Source of the DNA: Lachnospiraceae bacterium NC2008
Lineage (GTDB): Bacteria; Bacillota; Clostridia; Lachnospirales; Lachnospiraceae
Length of the DNA stretch: 64,000 nucleotides
Assembly: GCA_000687675.1 (NCBI GenBank)
Contig: JHWS01000005.1
Coordinates: 1-64,000 of the forward strand
Direction: 5' to 3'
Shown here: positions 43,625-53,069 of the stretch, one piece after another
Position numbering within the stretch: the first letter of the stretch is position 1
Layout: each line of letters starts with the position of its first letter
Program-made: the position numbers and the translations under genes
Notes under the pieces: model-generated
Seen by the model: only the letters and a program-made list of their open reading frames with translations
Told to the model about the DNA's origin: nothing
The model's database searches: none

Positions 43625-46204
43625 ATGAAAGATAATATGACTGCTGTCTCTAAAAAGGGGCAGTATAGTTTTAATAGAATACATGCCTATATTATGCTTG
43701 CAGTAATAACAGCATTCTATTTAGGACTATTCTTTGTATATGGAGTAGCTCTTTGCGACGACTCTAATGGTTATATCAGGATGATATCAGCAAGGGAACC
43801 TGTATATCCTTTATACCTTGCTTTCTTTAGAAAGATAGTTGGACTTAAGCATTATCTTTCTGTTGCAGTATTTTTCCAAAACATATTAATGATATATGCT
43901 GTATATTCTCTCATTAAGTATCTTATGCTTAGATACAAGCTAAGACCTTATATGGGTTATCTTTTTGTTGCTATTAATGTAGGGGTGTCAGCTCTTAATC
44001 AGTTCATAGCACTTCGCGGTGCAGCATATTCTAACAGTATAGAGACAGAAGCTCTTGCCATACCTCTTTGGCTTATCTTCTTTAGATTATTATTTAAGTT
44101 TATAGATACAAACAGATCAAAGTATATATGGCAGATGGCACTGCTTACAGGTCTTATGATGGATATAAGAAAGCAGATGGCTATTGGCTTTGTTCTTATG
44201 TTTGCCGTGACATTTATTGTCTTTATTGGCAGAAAACATTATCTTAGAAAGTTACTTGTAACTGTTGTTGCTATTGTGATTTCTTTCTTATTAGCAGGAT
44301 TAGTTACAAGAGTATATAACTACTGCCTTAGAGGAACTTATGCTTCTAACACAAGAGATATGAACCTTGTTCTTACTACATCTCTTTATATAGCAGATCC
44401 AGAAGATGAGAAACTTATAGAAGATGAAGCCAGCAGGGAAGTCTTTATGAAGACTATGGAGATTCTCGATAAGGAGGAGATTATATATAACTACGCAGGT
44501 AGTTCACTAAGTGAACTGAATGCACATTACGTTGAATCTTTCGATAAGATTACTATAGATACTACAGCTAATCTCTTTATAGACTTTGCAGTAGATAATG
44601 GATTTAGCGAAGGTATGGAAGCAGAGGCAGAAGCTGACCGTATGAGTAAGGTTATAGTAAAGAGCCTCTTTATGGATAATATTGGAAAATATACCAAGGT
44701 TTATATGTCATCTATGTATGATGGTCTTATTAATACAGTTGCTAAGAGACATCCTCTCTTAGACATATATGCTATGTTAGCATTCCTTGCCTATATAGGA
44801 CTTGGCATAGCCTGCTTTGTAAAGAAGAGAACTAGAACTATAGCATACGCAGCTATAGCAGTATTCTTTGGAATCATGATTAATGTTGGTTCAACAGCAG
44901 CATTTATCTTCTGTCAGACCAGATACATGATTTATAATATGCCTCTTTTCTACATGGTAATTCTGATTATGCTTTACGGACTTATCTATAGAAAAGAAGA
45001 CTTCTCGGTTAAGCCATACGGAATTATTGCCAGAGACAGACTTGGCAAAGATATTGAGGAATCTGATGATATAAAGAAGATTGCTATTATTGGTCCTGTA
45101 TATCCATACAAGGGTGGTATAGCTCACTATACAGGTCTTATGACTAAGGCATTTAAGAAGAAGTATGATACAAGCTGTATCTCATACAGCATGCAGTATC
45201 CAAAGATTATGTTTAAGAAGGAACAAAGGGATTACAGCAATAAGACCTTTGAGATTGAGGATGCACAGTTCCTAATTAATACTGCTAATCCAATTAACTG
45301 GATAATATCAGCATATAAGATTAGAAAGATGAATCCTGATCTTATTATTACCCAGTGGTGGCATCCATACTTTGCGCCTTGCTATCAGTGGATACTTGGA
45401 AGTCTGGAAGGATACAGGAATGTATATATTAATCACAATGTTCTTCCACATGAGCGTTTTCCTCTTGATAGGTGGCTTACAAAGGGAACACTTAGTTACG
45501 GTGACTATGCCATAGTTCATTCTAAGCTTGATGAGGATGACCTTAAAAAGCTTCTTCCTAAGATGAAGTACAGCAGAACAGTAATTCCAACATACAGTGC
45601 ATTTAAACTTAGGGATATAACAAGAGAGGAAGCGAGAAAAGAACTTGGTATAGAAGAAAATGAGAAGATGCTTCTTTTCTTCGGCCTTGTTAGAAAATAT
45701 AAGGGACTTCCATATCTTATTAAGGCTATGCCTAAGGTGATAGAAGAATATCCTGATATTAAGCTTTATGTTGTAGGCGATTTTGCAGGACATAAGGATG
45801 AATATATGGAACTCATCAAGGAGAATAAGGTAGAGAATAATATTGTTATTCGAGACGGTTATGTTCCTGATGAAGAGATTCAGCCATATTATACGGCTGC
45901 GGATATATGCGTATGTCCATACGAATCTGCAACTCAGTCAGCTATAGTTCAGGTGTCATTTGGATTTAATCTTCCTGTTATTGCTACTAACGTAGGTGGC
46001 CTTCCTGAAGTAGTAACTGATGGAAAGACTGGATATGTAGTTGAAAGTATGAATTCTGATGCATTAGCAGAGGCTATTATAAAATTCTATAAAGAGGATA
46101 AGCAGAAAGAATTCATTAATAATGTTATAGAAGAGTCTCCAAGATTCTCTTGGGACCATATGGTTGAGGTTATAGAGGAATTAGTTCTTAATGGCAGAAA
46201 CTAG
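43625..46204 (+). CDS. Two-domain protein: polytopic membrane domain fused to a GT4 glycosyltransferase
   Basis: About 859 residues. The N-terminal half (to about 455) has around ten membrane helices and an outer loop with acidic residues, and an early CDDSNGYIRM motif like the acidic pair of GT-C proteins. From about 485 it is a complete GT4 enzyme: IAIIGPVYPYKGGIAHY, VNHNVLPHERFP-type region, FFGLVRKYKGLPYL and the E-x7-E region in YESATQSAIVQVSFG. So one chain joins a probable outer-face transferase or transporter with a cytoplasmic glycosyltransferase. GAGGA five bases upstream favours ATG 43625; ATG 43613 is in frame. It overlaps the next gene by 14 nt. Confidence 0.8.
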   Translation: MKDNMTAVSKKGQYSFNRIHAYIMLAVITAFYLGLFFVYGVALCDDSNGYIRMISAREPVYPLYLAFFRKIVGLKHYLSVAVFFQNILMIYAVYSLIKYLMLRYKLRPYMGYLFVAINVGVSALNQFIALRGAAYSNSIETEALAIPLWLIFFRLLFKFIDTNRSKYIWQMALLTGLMMDIRKQMAIGFVLMFAVTFIVFIGRKHYLRKLLVTVVAIVISFLLAGLVTRVYNYCLRGTYASNTRDMNLVLTTSLYIADPEDEKLIEDEASREVFMKTMEILDKEEIIYNYAGSSLSELNAHYVESFDKITIDTTANLFIDFAVDNGFSEGMEAEAEADRMSKVIVKSLFMDNIGKYTKVYMSSMYDGLINTVAKRHPLLDIYAMLAFLAYIGLGIACFVKKRTRTIAYAAIAVFFGIMINVGSTAAFIFCQTRYMIYNMPLFYMVILIMLYGLIYRKEDFSVKPYGIIARDRLGKDIEESDDIKKIAIIGPVYPYKGGIAHYTGLMTKAFKKKYDTSCISYSMQYPKIMFKKEQRDYSNKTFEIEDAQFLINTANPINWIISAYKIRKMNPDLIITQWWHPYFAPCYQWILGSLEGYRNVYINHNVLPHERFPLDRWLTKGTLSYGDYAIVHSKLDEDDLKKLLPKMKYSRTVIPTYSAFKLRDITREEARKELGIEENEKMLLFFGLVRKYKGLPYLIKAMPKVIEEYPDIKLYVVGDFAGHKDEYMELIKENKVENNIVIRDGYVPDEEIQPYYTAADICVCPYESATQSAIVQVSFGFNLPVIATNVGGLPEVVTDGKTGYVVESMNSDALAEAIIKFYKEDKQKEFINNVIEESPRFSWDHMVEVIEELVLNGRN

Positions 46205-46985
46205 TATTAAGAAAAAATGCATAGTGATAATACCTATTTATAAGCCAGAGCTTGATAAGGATGCTGAGGGCTGCCTATCAAGGTATGTAGATATCCTTGT
46301 TAATAGGGATATCTGCTTTGTGTGTCCAGAAAATCTTAATACTTCTTGGTATGAAGATAAATTTCCAAAGGTTACTTATGTAAGATTTGCAGACAAGTTT
46401 TTTACTGGAGTTAAGTCTTATAACCACCTTCTACTTGATACTAAGTTTTATGACGCATTTAATAAGTACGACTATATGCTTATTGCTCAGGACGACGCAT
46501 GTATTATGACTAATAATGATATGCTTGATGAGTTTATGGATATGGGATATGACTACTACGGTGCTCCTTGGATTCCTGAAAGAAGAATATGGGAGTGGAC
46601 ATTTCATAAGAAGAAGTCATTTCCTTTCTTTAGGATACGCTGTGCTAAGAAGGAAGGTATCTCCATGGGTAACGGAGGCTTCTGCTTAAGAAACGTTGCT
46701 AAGTCTAAGGCACTTATTAAAGAGTTTGCCTGGAGAAAAATATACTGGTTCTTTAAGCGCAATGAGGATATTTTCTTCGGACTATTTGGACAGTATAACA
46801 GATGTGGCTTTAAGCCTGCTGACGTAGATACAGGACTTAAATTTGCCAGAGAATATAATCTGAAAGAAAGTATAGATAAGGGACTGATTCCTTTTGGTAT
46901 ACATGGATACAAGAAGGAATTCGATTCCTTTGAAGATATGAAGAATTATATGCAGGAAAGAGGATACTGGAAAGATTCTATGTAG
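46191..46985 (+). CDS. DUF5672-family glycosyltransferase-like protein
   Basis: 264 residues with a GT-A-like look: CIVIIPIYKPELD opens the fold, YMLIAQDDACI carries an acidic pair at the DXD position, GNGGFCLRNV and FKRNEDIFFGLFGQY follow, and a final GIHGYKKEF. This series of motifs is that of DUF5672 proteins found in polysaccharide clusters. Activity is inferred. The start is inside the previous gene with GAGGA upstream, implying translational coupling. Confidence 0.8.
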   Translation: MAETSIKKKCIVIIPIYKPELDKDAEGCLSRYVDILVNRDICFVCPENLNTSWYEDKFPKVTYVRFADKFFTGVKSYNHLLLDTKFYDAFNKYDYMLIAQDDACIMTNNDMLDEFMDMGYDYYGAPWIPERRIWEWTFHKKKSFPFFRIRCAKKEGISMGNGGFCLRNVAKSKALIKEFAWRKIYWFFKRNEDIFFGLFGQYNRCGFKPADVDTGLKFAREYNLKESIDKGLIPFGIHGYKKEFDSFEDMKNYMQERGYWKDSM

Positions 46986-47024
46986 TTAGCGAATCCTGCA
47001 GAACTGTTTTATAGAGGAAAGATT

Positions 47025-48005
47025 ATGAAGATGATTAGTGTAATTGTACCTATGTACAATGCTGAAGAATATATTGATGCATGTGTAGAATCTATACTTG
47101 CTCAGACATATAAGAACTTTGAACTTATTATTATTGATGATGGTTCTACTGACAGAAGTTCTCTTATGATAGATTCATATACCTATAATGATGAGAGAGT
47201 CAGGATAGTTCACAGGGAGAATGAAGGTGCAGCTGCAGCTAGAAATATTGGAGTAAAGTATGCAAAGGGTGACTATGTATGCTTTATTGATGCAGATGAT
47301 ACAGTAGATTCTACTTATCTTTCTTATCTTGCAGAGCTTATAGCAGAATATAACGCTGATATAGCTATCTGTGGATATAAGAATGTATTTAATGAAGACT
47401 GTCTTGAAAGTGAACCTGTAGAGATGGTTAGAAAGTCTATGACTGGTATAGAGGCTATGGAGGATCTTCTTTATCAGAGACACTTTATGTCTGTTCCATG
47501 GGGAAGTCTTTCTAAGAAGAAACTTTGGGACAAGGTATCATTCCCTGAGGGAACCAAGGCAGAGGATATGGGAACTATCTATAAGCTATATGGACAGGCT
47601 TCTAAAGTGGCATTTGGAGATAAGCCACTTTATAACTACTTCCAGAGAAGTGATAATACTATGTTCTCTACATCATCTGTTAGAAATATCGACTACTTCA
47701 AGCACAGTAGAAAGATGGTTAACTATCTGGCTCATAACTACAGAGAATCTCTTGGAGCAGGATACAGCAGACATTTTTCAACTTGTTTCCAGATTCTTTC
47801 TGAGACTGGAGTTACTACAGGAAATAAAGTACTTACTACAGCAGTATATGATGATATAAGAAAGTTACAGTACAGAGTACTTCATGATAGTAAGGCTAAG
47901 CTTAGAAACAGACTGGCAGCAGGTCTTTCGATGGTAAGTATAAAGGCTATGCATATGATGCTAAGAGCTGGGTATATGTATAAGAAGAGTAAGCTGAGAA
48001 AATAG
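47025..48005 (+). CDS. GT2-family glycosyltransferase
   Basis: A GT-A glycosyltransferase of 326 residues: ISVIVPMYNAEEYI, IDDGSTDRS, ENEGAAAARNIG and DADDT (about 91-95) are the standard motifs. The C-terminal part is basic and probably membrane-associated. AGAGGAAAG lies before the ATG. The sugar and acceptor are not determinable. Confidence 0.88.
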   Translation: MKMISVIVPMYNAEEYIDACVESILAQTYKNFELIIIDDGSTDRSSLMIDSYTYNDERVRIVHRENEGAAAARNIGVKYAKGDYVCFIDADDTVDSTYLSYLAELIAEYNADIAICGYKNVFNEDCLESEPVEMVRKSMTGIEAMEDLLYQRHFMSVPWGSLSKKKLWDKVSFPEGTKAEDMGTIYKLYGQASKVAFGDKPLYNYFQRSDNTMFSTSSVRNIDYFKHSRKMVNYLAHNYRESLGAGYSRHFSTCFQILSETGVTTGNKVLTTAVYDDIRKLQYRVLHDSKAKLRNRLAAGLSMVSIKAMHMMLRAGYMYKKSKLRK

Positions 48006-48086
48006 GTTTTGCAGAGGATTTCAGTGGGCTGTGGAGTGAAGCACAGCGTGAGGCTTATATAAGCTTACAGTTAATGGAATAGATTT

Positions 48087-49238
48087 ATGGCTAAGATATC
48101 TATGGTTGAGTACCAGGGTAGATGTGACAGAGACGGCAAAGCTGTTGGTCACGGTCCTAAGGTACTTAAGGAATATTACAATTTCATAGAGAAGAATAAT
48201 GATGTAAAGATATATGCACCACAGGTTATTATTGATTCACTTAAGACTTCGTCTGTGGCAGACCAAACTGGCGATTCGGGCAAGGGTTCGTCGCCGGAAA
48301 ATCAGGGCGGCAATGCAGATGCTGGTTCTTCTAACAAGGATTATGATATTGGTTTACTAAGTGAACAAATTGTTATGACCAGTGGCAAGTCATTCTTTAA
48401 GCGCTTAAGCGAGAAGATGGGCATGTTTAAGAATATAAAGGCAGCAGTTAAGAATAACGATTCTGACTATATCTGGTTCTTTAATGTTGAATATTATCTT
48501 ATGCTTTATATCTTTCTTCACAAAAAGATTAGAAGTAAGGTAATATGTACTTTCTTCTTAGATGGATATCACAACGGCATTGTAGGCAAGGTTAAGCAGT
48601 GGGTATTTGAAAAGGCTCAGAAGAAGATAGATATAATAATAGCAACAGGACCTAATCTTAAATTTAAAAACTGCAAGACAGTTTATGTTCCTGACTATTA
48701 TTATATTCCTGATAAATATGATGCTTTAAGAAATAATCCAAAAGAAGAAAAAGCAGTTTGCCTTGGTACTATGAATAGCGGTAAGCAGCTTGAGGATATG
48801 GTGGAAGCATTTAACAAAACAGGCTATCCATTATATATTGCAGGAAGATTCTTTGATAAGGACAGGTGTCAGCGCCTTAAAGATGTGGCAGCAGACAATA
48901 TTACCATAGAAGACAGATATCTGTCAGATAGTGAATATCTGGATATAATCTCAAAGGCAAAATATACAGTTCTTCCATATAATCCTACTCAGTATAACCG
49001 CCAGACATCTGGTGTTATGCAGGAGGCAGTCTTTACCGGTTCTATTGTTGTAACCTATGATGACATACTTAAGGGTAACAAGGTGCCAGGTATAGGATTT
49101 AGTTCATGGAGTGAACTAAGCGGAGATATGCTTAAGAAGGCAGACACAGCCACTATAACAGAAGAATATGATAAGCTTATAACTACAATATTCTCATTTG
49201 ATAGTGTAAAAGAAAAATATGGCGAGATATTCTCGTAG
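48087..49238 (+). CDS. Glycosyltransferase, GT-B (GT4-like), with a polar low-complexity insertion
   Basis: 383 residues. An N-terminal domain resembling beta-1,4/1,6-galactofuranosyl or GT4 acceptor domains is followed by a donor domain with CLGTMNSGKQLEDMV, LYIAGRFFDKDR, VLPYNPTQYNRQTSGVMQEA (Glu at the donor site). Between about 55 and 86 lies a Gly/Ser/Asp/Asn-rich polar stretch encoded by bases distinctly richer in GC than the surroundings, which looks like an inserted linker. The 81-nt gap before it holds a GCTTATATAAGC palindrome. It overlaps the next ORF if that starts at 49219. Confidence 0.75.
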   Translation: MAKISMVEYQGRCDRDGKAVGHGPKVLKEYYNFIEKNNDVKIYAPQVIIDSLKTSSVADQTGDSGKGSSPENQGGNADAGSSNKDYDIGLLSEQIVMTSGKSFFKRLSEKMGMFKNIKAAVKNNDSDYIWFFNVEYYLMLYIFLHKKIRSKVICTFFLDGYHNGIVGKVKQWVFEKAQKKIDIIIATGPNLKFKNCKTVYVPDYYYIPDKYDALRNNPKEEKAVCLGTMNSGKQLEDMVEAFNKTGYPLYIAGRFFDKDRCQRLKDVAADNITIEDRYLSDSEYLDIISKAKYTVLPYNPTQYNRQTSGVMQEAVFTGSIVVTYDDILKGNKVPGIGFSSWSELSGDMLKKADTATITEEYDKLITTIFSFDSVKEKYGEIFS

Positions 49239-50772
49239 ACTACAACAGGTTTTAATGAAGATAAAAGAAAAAATACTAAGCGATAAAATATTTAATATAT
49301 CTATATGGGTTGCCATGGCTCTTATGCTTGGGCTTGGTATATTCATATCTACAATCAAGGAATTCTGGTATGACGAAGTAGCTATATTTGGCTACATAAG
49401 AAGCGATATCAGTATCTTTGATATGTTCCATTACTATGCAACTATAGAGGTAACTAACCTGCCTCTTTATACATTGATTGCATATCCTTTTTATCATCTA
49501 CTTCCTGCTAATGATTTTTGGGTTCTGCTTCCTAGTATCATTATGTCTATTGCAGCCTGTGTGTTACTTGTTAAATTTGCAGACAAGATTGTTGGAAGAG
49601 TGGGCGGATACATCACTTTATTTATAGTTCTTCTTTCTAGAACCATGATGGCTAAGGTAGGAACCTGCCTTAGAGCCTATTCATTAATGATACTTAGCTC
49701 GGTATTCTTTATCTATATGCTTTATAAGCTTTACGAGATTACTAGTGCTACGAAGACTGAAACTGATGATGTTAATAATAAAGGTATCAAGTCATCCATG
49801 TTTTTAACTACCGTAGCAGGAATCCTTCTGGCATTTTCACATTACTTTGGAGTGCTCTTTATGGCTATAACAGGACTTGGAGTTTTGGTATTCATATTTA
49901 TGAAAAGAATGAATATTAAGATGTTTATCCCTTTTCTTATAAGTGGTCTTATTTTTGCTGTTTGGTTTATATATGCAATTACAACTACAGATAAAGATGT
50001 AAGTTCATTCTGGATAGCACCTCCAACCTTAGTATCTGTAGCAGATATGTTTGGATATGTTCTTAGCGGAAGCATAGTACTTCTTGCTATTTGGGGTATG
50101 TCAGTTATCTATACAATAATTAAGGCTATAGTAACTAAGGATTACCTTAATATTCATGTATTTAATGTTGCAATAGCTCTTGCAATAACTGGAGTAATAT
50201 TTATATACAGTGCCTATATTAATCCAGGTGGTGGCTTATTTGAAGGAAGATACTTCTTTGTAATCTTCCCTAATATGGTTCTTTCTATTGCATATTATCT
50301 GGATGGGTTAATTAAACTTATTGGTAAAATAAAGGATAAGAAAGTATTATATTACACTTTGATAACTGTGCTTACTGTAGGATTTATTGGAACTGCTTTA
50401 GATCTTATAGATAAGAATGAAGATGCAGTATATTACCAGTACGACAGATATAACTTCTTTGCTGAATATATTATTAAAGCAGGGGATATTGAAAATGACG
50501 ATGTTATCCTTGTTCTTAACAGCTATGATGAAGTTGGTAAAGTAACTCAGGAAGGCTGGCTTGATTACTATCTTATCCGTCAAGGATATACTCCAAGCCG
50601 GGTTGTAGAAGTGGATGACGGAGACTTAGATGATATAGTGGAAGACTACGGCGAGGGAATAAGAAGAATATATGTCTTCGGTGATACAGACCACTTTGAT
50701 TATGATGGTGATGAATTTGAAATCACAGACCAGTTCTCATACGAAAAAGGAACTGTAATGGATAGAAAATAA
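49219..50772 (+). CDS. GT39/PMT_2-like membrane glycosyltransferase
   Basis: 517 residues, about 11 membrane helices. The first outer loop has KEFWYDEVAIFGYI, the W-x-D-E motif of the GT-C family PMT_2/ArnT whose Asp-Glu is catalytic, and CLRAYSLMILS resembles the R-x-Y-S motif of the second conserved loop. Such enzymes transfer a sugar from polyprenyl phosphate to a protein, lipid A or glycan outside the membrane. ATG 49255 is an alternative start (505 aa) and would avoid a 20-nt overlap; neither has a strong ribosome site. It is the last gene of the long locus, before a bidirectional terminator. Confidence 0.8.
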   Translation: MARYSRRLQQVLMKIKEKILSDKIFNISIWVAMALMLGLGIFISTIKEFWYDEVAIFGYIRSDISIFDMFHYYATIEVTNLPLYTLIAYPFYHLLPANDFWVLLPSIIMSIAACVLLVKFADKIVGRVGGYITLFIVLLSRTMMAKVGTCLRAYSLMILSSVFFIYMLYKLYEITSATKTETDDVNNKGIKSSMFLTTVAGILLAFSHYFGVLFMAITGLGVLVFIFMKRMNIKMFIPFLISGLIFAVWFIYAITTTDKDVSSFWIAPPTLVSVADMFGYVLSGSIVLLAIWGMSVIYTIIKAIVTKDYLNIHVFNVAIALAITGVIFIYSAYINPGGGLFEGRYFFVIFPNMVLSIAYYLDGLIKLIGKIKDKKVLYYTLITVLTVGFIGTALDLIDKNEDAVYYQYDRYNFFAEYIIKAGDIENDDVILVLNSYDEVGKVTQEGWLDYYLIRQGYTPSRVVEVDDGDLDDIVEDYGEGIRRIYVFGDTDHFDYDGDEFEITDQFSYEKGTVMDRK

Positions 50773-50797
50773 AAAAGGACGAAAGTCCTTTTTTTAT
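50771..50797. terminator. Bidirectional terminator between convergent genes
   Basis: AAAAAAGGAC (50771-50780), GAAA loop, GTCCTTTTTT (50785-50794): a perfect stem with a T-run in both directions, serving the glycan locus on the plus strand and the acetyltransferase gene on the minus strand. Confidence 0.92.
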
Positions 50798-51360
50798 TAT
50801 ACTGTTCTATTAATATAACCTTCTGTAGCATTATCTTTATTATGGATTACTCCCGGATTACCAAGAACTATAGAGTGGGCTGGAACGTCCATGTTAACAA
50901 ATGTTCCTGGAGCAATCATAACATCATCTCCGATAGTTATTTTTCCAACTATCACTGCATTGGTTCCAATCCACACATTATTACCAATTGTAGGAGCACC
51001 CTTCTTATCACCACGATTAGCCTGACCTATTGTAATTCCAGTAGACAGGTTAACATTATTTCCAAGAGTAACATCAGGATTAATAATAATCCTTCCAAGA
51101 TGACCTATATACAAGCCATCTCCAGCCTTAACTGTAGCAGGAATATTTATGAAAGTCTTTCTAGCCATCCTATTAAGCTTAAGACAAGCCAGCTTAGCTT
51201 TAAGTGAAGAAGGATTCTTCTGATAGTAGTATGCGGCCTTTCTATACTGAATAAGATGCTTATCCTCTAAACCAAGAAACAACTTCTTTTTTAAAGTAAG
51301 CTTCTCAATACCTTTTCTATATAAATCTTTTGAAATTATATTTTTTAGTTCTGCATTCAT
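50797..51360 (-). CDS. Hexapeptide-repeat acetyltransferase (serine O-acetyltransferase/CysE-like, surface glycan type)
   Basis: 187 residues. An N-terminal helical part (1-70) precedes left-handed beta-helix repeats: LYIGHLGRIIINPDVTLGNN, LSTGITIGQANRG, PTIGNNVWIGTNAVIVGKI and IGDDVMIAPGTFV, ending with GNPGVIHN. This architecture is shared by CysE and by polysaccharide O-acetyltransferases. Its position convergent to the glycan locus suggests glycan decoration, although cysteine synthesis remains possible. It reads toward the shared terminator. Confidence 0.82.
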   Translation of the reverse strand: MNAELKNIISKDLYRKGIEKLTLKKKLFLGLEDKHLIQYRKAAYYYQKNPSSLKAKLACLKLNRMARKTFINIPATVKAGDGLYIGHLGRIIINPDVTLGNNVNLSTGITIGQANRGDKKGAPTIGNNVWIGTNAVIVGKITIGDDVMIAPGTFVNMDVPAHSIVLGNPGVIHNKDNATEGYINRTV

Positions 51361-51430
51361 GTCCCTATCTTACCACAAAAGCCTAAAGGGTGCGAGCTAG
51401 GACATTTTCACATTAATATTAAAAAAGCTA

Positions 51431-51458
51431 TAAACATTTATCAGTAAGTAACCGATTA
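51431..51458 (+). promoter_or_regulatory. Sigma-D/sigma-28 type promoter of flagellin
   Basis: TAAA (51431-51434), 16-nt spacer, ACCGATTA (51451-51458) closely fits the flagellar sigma consensus TAAA-N15-GCCGATAA. It lies about 60 nt before the flagellin start, and no sigma-A-like promoter was seen nearby. Confidence 0.75.
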
Positions 51459-51519
51459 TACCTTATGAAGAATGATTTCTTAATATACGGACATATAAGT
51501 ACATTATTCGAGGGGATAT

Positions 51520-52809
51520 ATGGTAATAGCACATAATATTCTGGCAATGAATGCCCAGAGATGTTTTAACATTAATAATACGGATAAGAAAAAATCTACA
51601 GAGAAGCTTTCATCTGGCTATAAAATTAACAGGGCAGCAGATGATGCAGCAGGCCTTGCTATTTCAGAGAAGATGCGTAGACAGATTAAGGGACTTACTC
51701 AGGCAAGTGCCAATGCCCAGGATGGAATTTCCCTTGTTCAGGTTGCAGATGGTGCCCTTGGTGAGATGCATGAAATCCTTCAGCGTATGAATGTGCTTTC
51801 TGTACAGTCAGCAAACGATACCAACGCTAGAGAAGACAGGGAATATCTTCAACAGGAGACAGATCAACTTATTAGTGAGATTGGAAGAATATCCAACGAT
51901 ACAACATTTAATGAAATACCATTATTTAAAGCACCAGCTCTTATTGGCATAAGCGGTGATTACACCAATGCAGCTTTTGACGAAACTGCATACATTAATG
52001 GCAGAAATAGGGTTTCAAAGTCTATGGACTTTTCTAATATTAATGCTAATAATATACAACAGCTTGTAGGAAAGTCATTTGGTGTAACCTGTAGTCTAGG
52101 ATGTGGTCAGTTGTTTACTTTCAAGTTTACAGATGAAGCAACATCGTCAGCAAGACTTCTTAGTGGAGGATCTAAACCTGATACAGAGGTTTCAATAGGT
52201 ATTAGAAATATGACGAGTGGACAGGAGGTTGTTAATGCAATCTATAATCAGGCTAGAACAATTGATGACCAGCTTTTATTAAAGAATGGTACTGCTGATG
52301 ATATAAATATAGGCCATGATAATAGTGTGGCTGTTGACGGAGCTAAATTAATTTTCTATTCTGTAGACGGTGGACATAGCGGAAGAATCAGGGCGGCGGA
52401 CTTTGAGTCTCCTGATCGAGTATTACAATTGCAGGTTGGTGCTGAAGAAGGACAACTTCTTAATGTGAATTTGTATTCTGTAACACCTGGTAAGCTTGGC
52501 ATAAGTGACATAGACATAACTACACAGAATGGTGCGGGGAAGGCTATAACTTCACTAAAGGGTGCTATTAATCAGGTGTCAAAATATAGAGCTTATTATG
52601 GCGCACAGCAGAATAGACTTGAACATACTATAAAAAATCTTGATAATGTTGTTGAAAATACAACGGCAGCAGAATCGGCAATACGTGATACTGATATGGC
52701 AAAAGAAATGGTAAGGTTCTCAAATCTTAGCATTCTGGAGCAAGCCGGAACTTCTATGATGGCTCAGGCTAATCAAAGTAAGCAGTCAGTATTAAGTTTA
52801 TTACAATAG
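51520..52809 (+). CDS. Flagellin
   Basis: The filament subunit. The N-terminal D0/D1 region is canonical (VIAHNILAMNAQRCFNIN, LSSGYKINRAADDAAGLAIS, ANAQDGISLVQVADGAL), and so is the C-terminal D1/D0 region (AIRDTDMAKEMVRFSNLSIL, QANQSKQSVLSLLQ). The middle (about 140-340) is the variable surface region and contains Ser/Thr residues that could be glycosylated. The 429 residues are within the flagellin range. Export is by the flagellar type III system, with no signal peptide. A GAGGGG site (51510-51515) and a sigma-D promoter control it. It lies next to the nonulosonic acid locus. Confidence 0.96.
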   Translation: MVIAHNILAMNAQRCFNINNTDKKKSTEKLSSGYKINRAADDAAGLAISEKMRRQIKGLTQASANAQDGISLVQVADGALGEMHEILQRMNVLSVQSANDTNAREDREYLQQETDQLISEIGRISNDTTFNEIPLFKAPALIGISGDYTNAAFDETAYINGRNRVSKSMDFSNINANNIQQLVGKSFGVTCSLGCGQLFTFKFTDEATSSARLLSGGSKPDTEVSIGIRNMTSGQEVVNAIYNQARTIDDQLLLKNGTADDINIGHDNSVAVDGAKLIFYSVDGGHSGRIRAADFESPDRVLQLQVGAEEGQLLNVNLYSVTPGKLGISDIDITTQNGAGKAITSLKGAINQVSKYRAYYGAQQNRLEHTIKNLDNVVENTTAAESAIRDTDMAKEMVRFSNLSILEQAGTSMMAQANQSKQSVLSLLQ

Positions 52810-52817
52810 TTTAAATT

Positions 52818-53045
52818 ATGAGTATATTAATAAAAGATACAACAAAAGAAGAACGTGAAAGAATAGTTGCGGAATCTATCGGTAACATATCAGGTGGGTG
52901 TGATGGGTGCGCGCCAGGAATTATAGAGATGTACCAGCCTTATATTGATGGTGAGATGGAACTTAAGGATGTGAACATGCAGTTTCGTGCCAGCTATGTA
53001 TCAGGTAAAGAGCAGCCTGAGAGACAGGGCTGTGGCATGTATTAA
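52818..53045 (+). CDS. Small conserved Cys-containing protein (75 aa)
   Basis: No function recognised. The 75-residue soluble protein has TTKEERERIVAESIG, then a central CDGCAPG (Cys-x2-Cys), then MYQPYIDGEMELKDVN, FRASYVSG and a final GCGM. Similar small proteins occur across Lachnospiraceae, sometimes mislabelled as purine-biosynthesis proteins. The Cys pair could bind metal, but this is conjecture. It begins 8 nt after flagellin with no terminator between, so it may be co-transcribed with it. Confidence 0.65.
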   Translation: MSILIKDTTKEERERIVAESIGNISGGCDGCAPGIIEMYQPYIDGEMELKDVNMQFRASYVSGKEQPERQGCGMY

Positions 53046-53069
53046 AAATTCCTTTGGTAGGAGGCTGAT

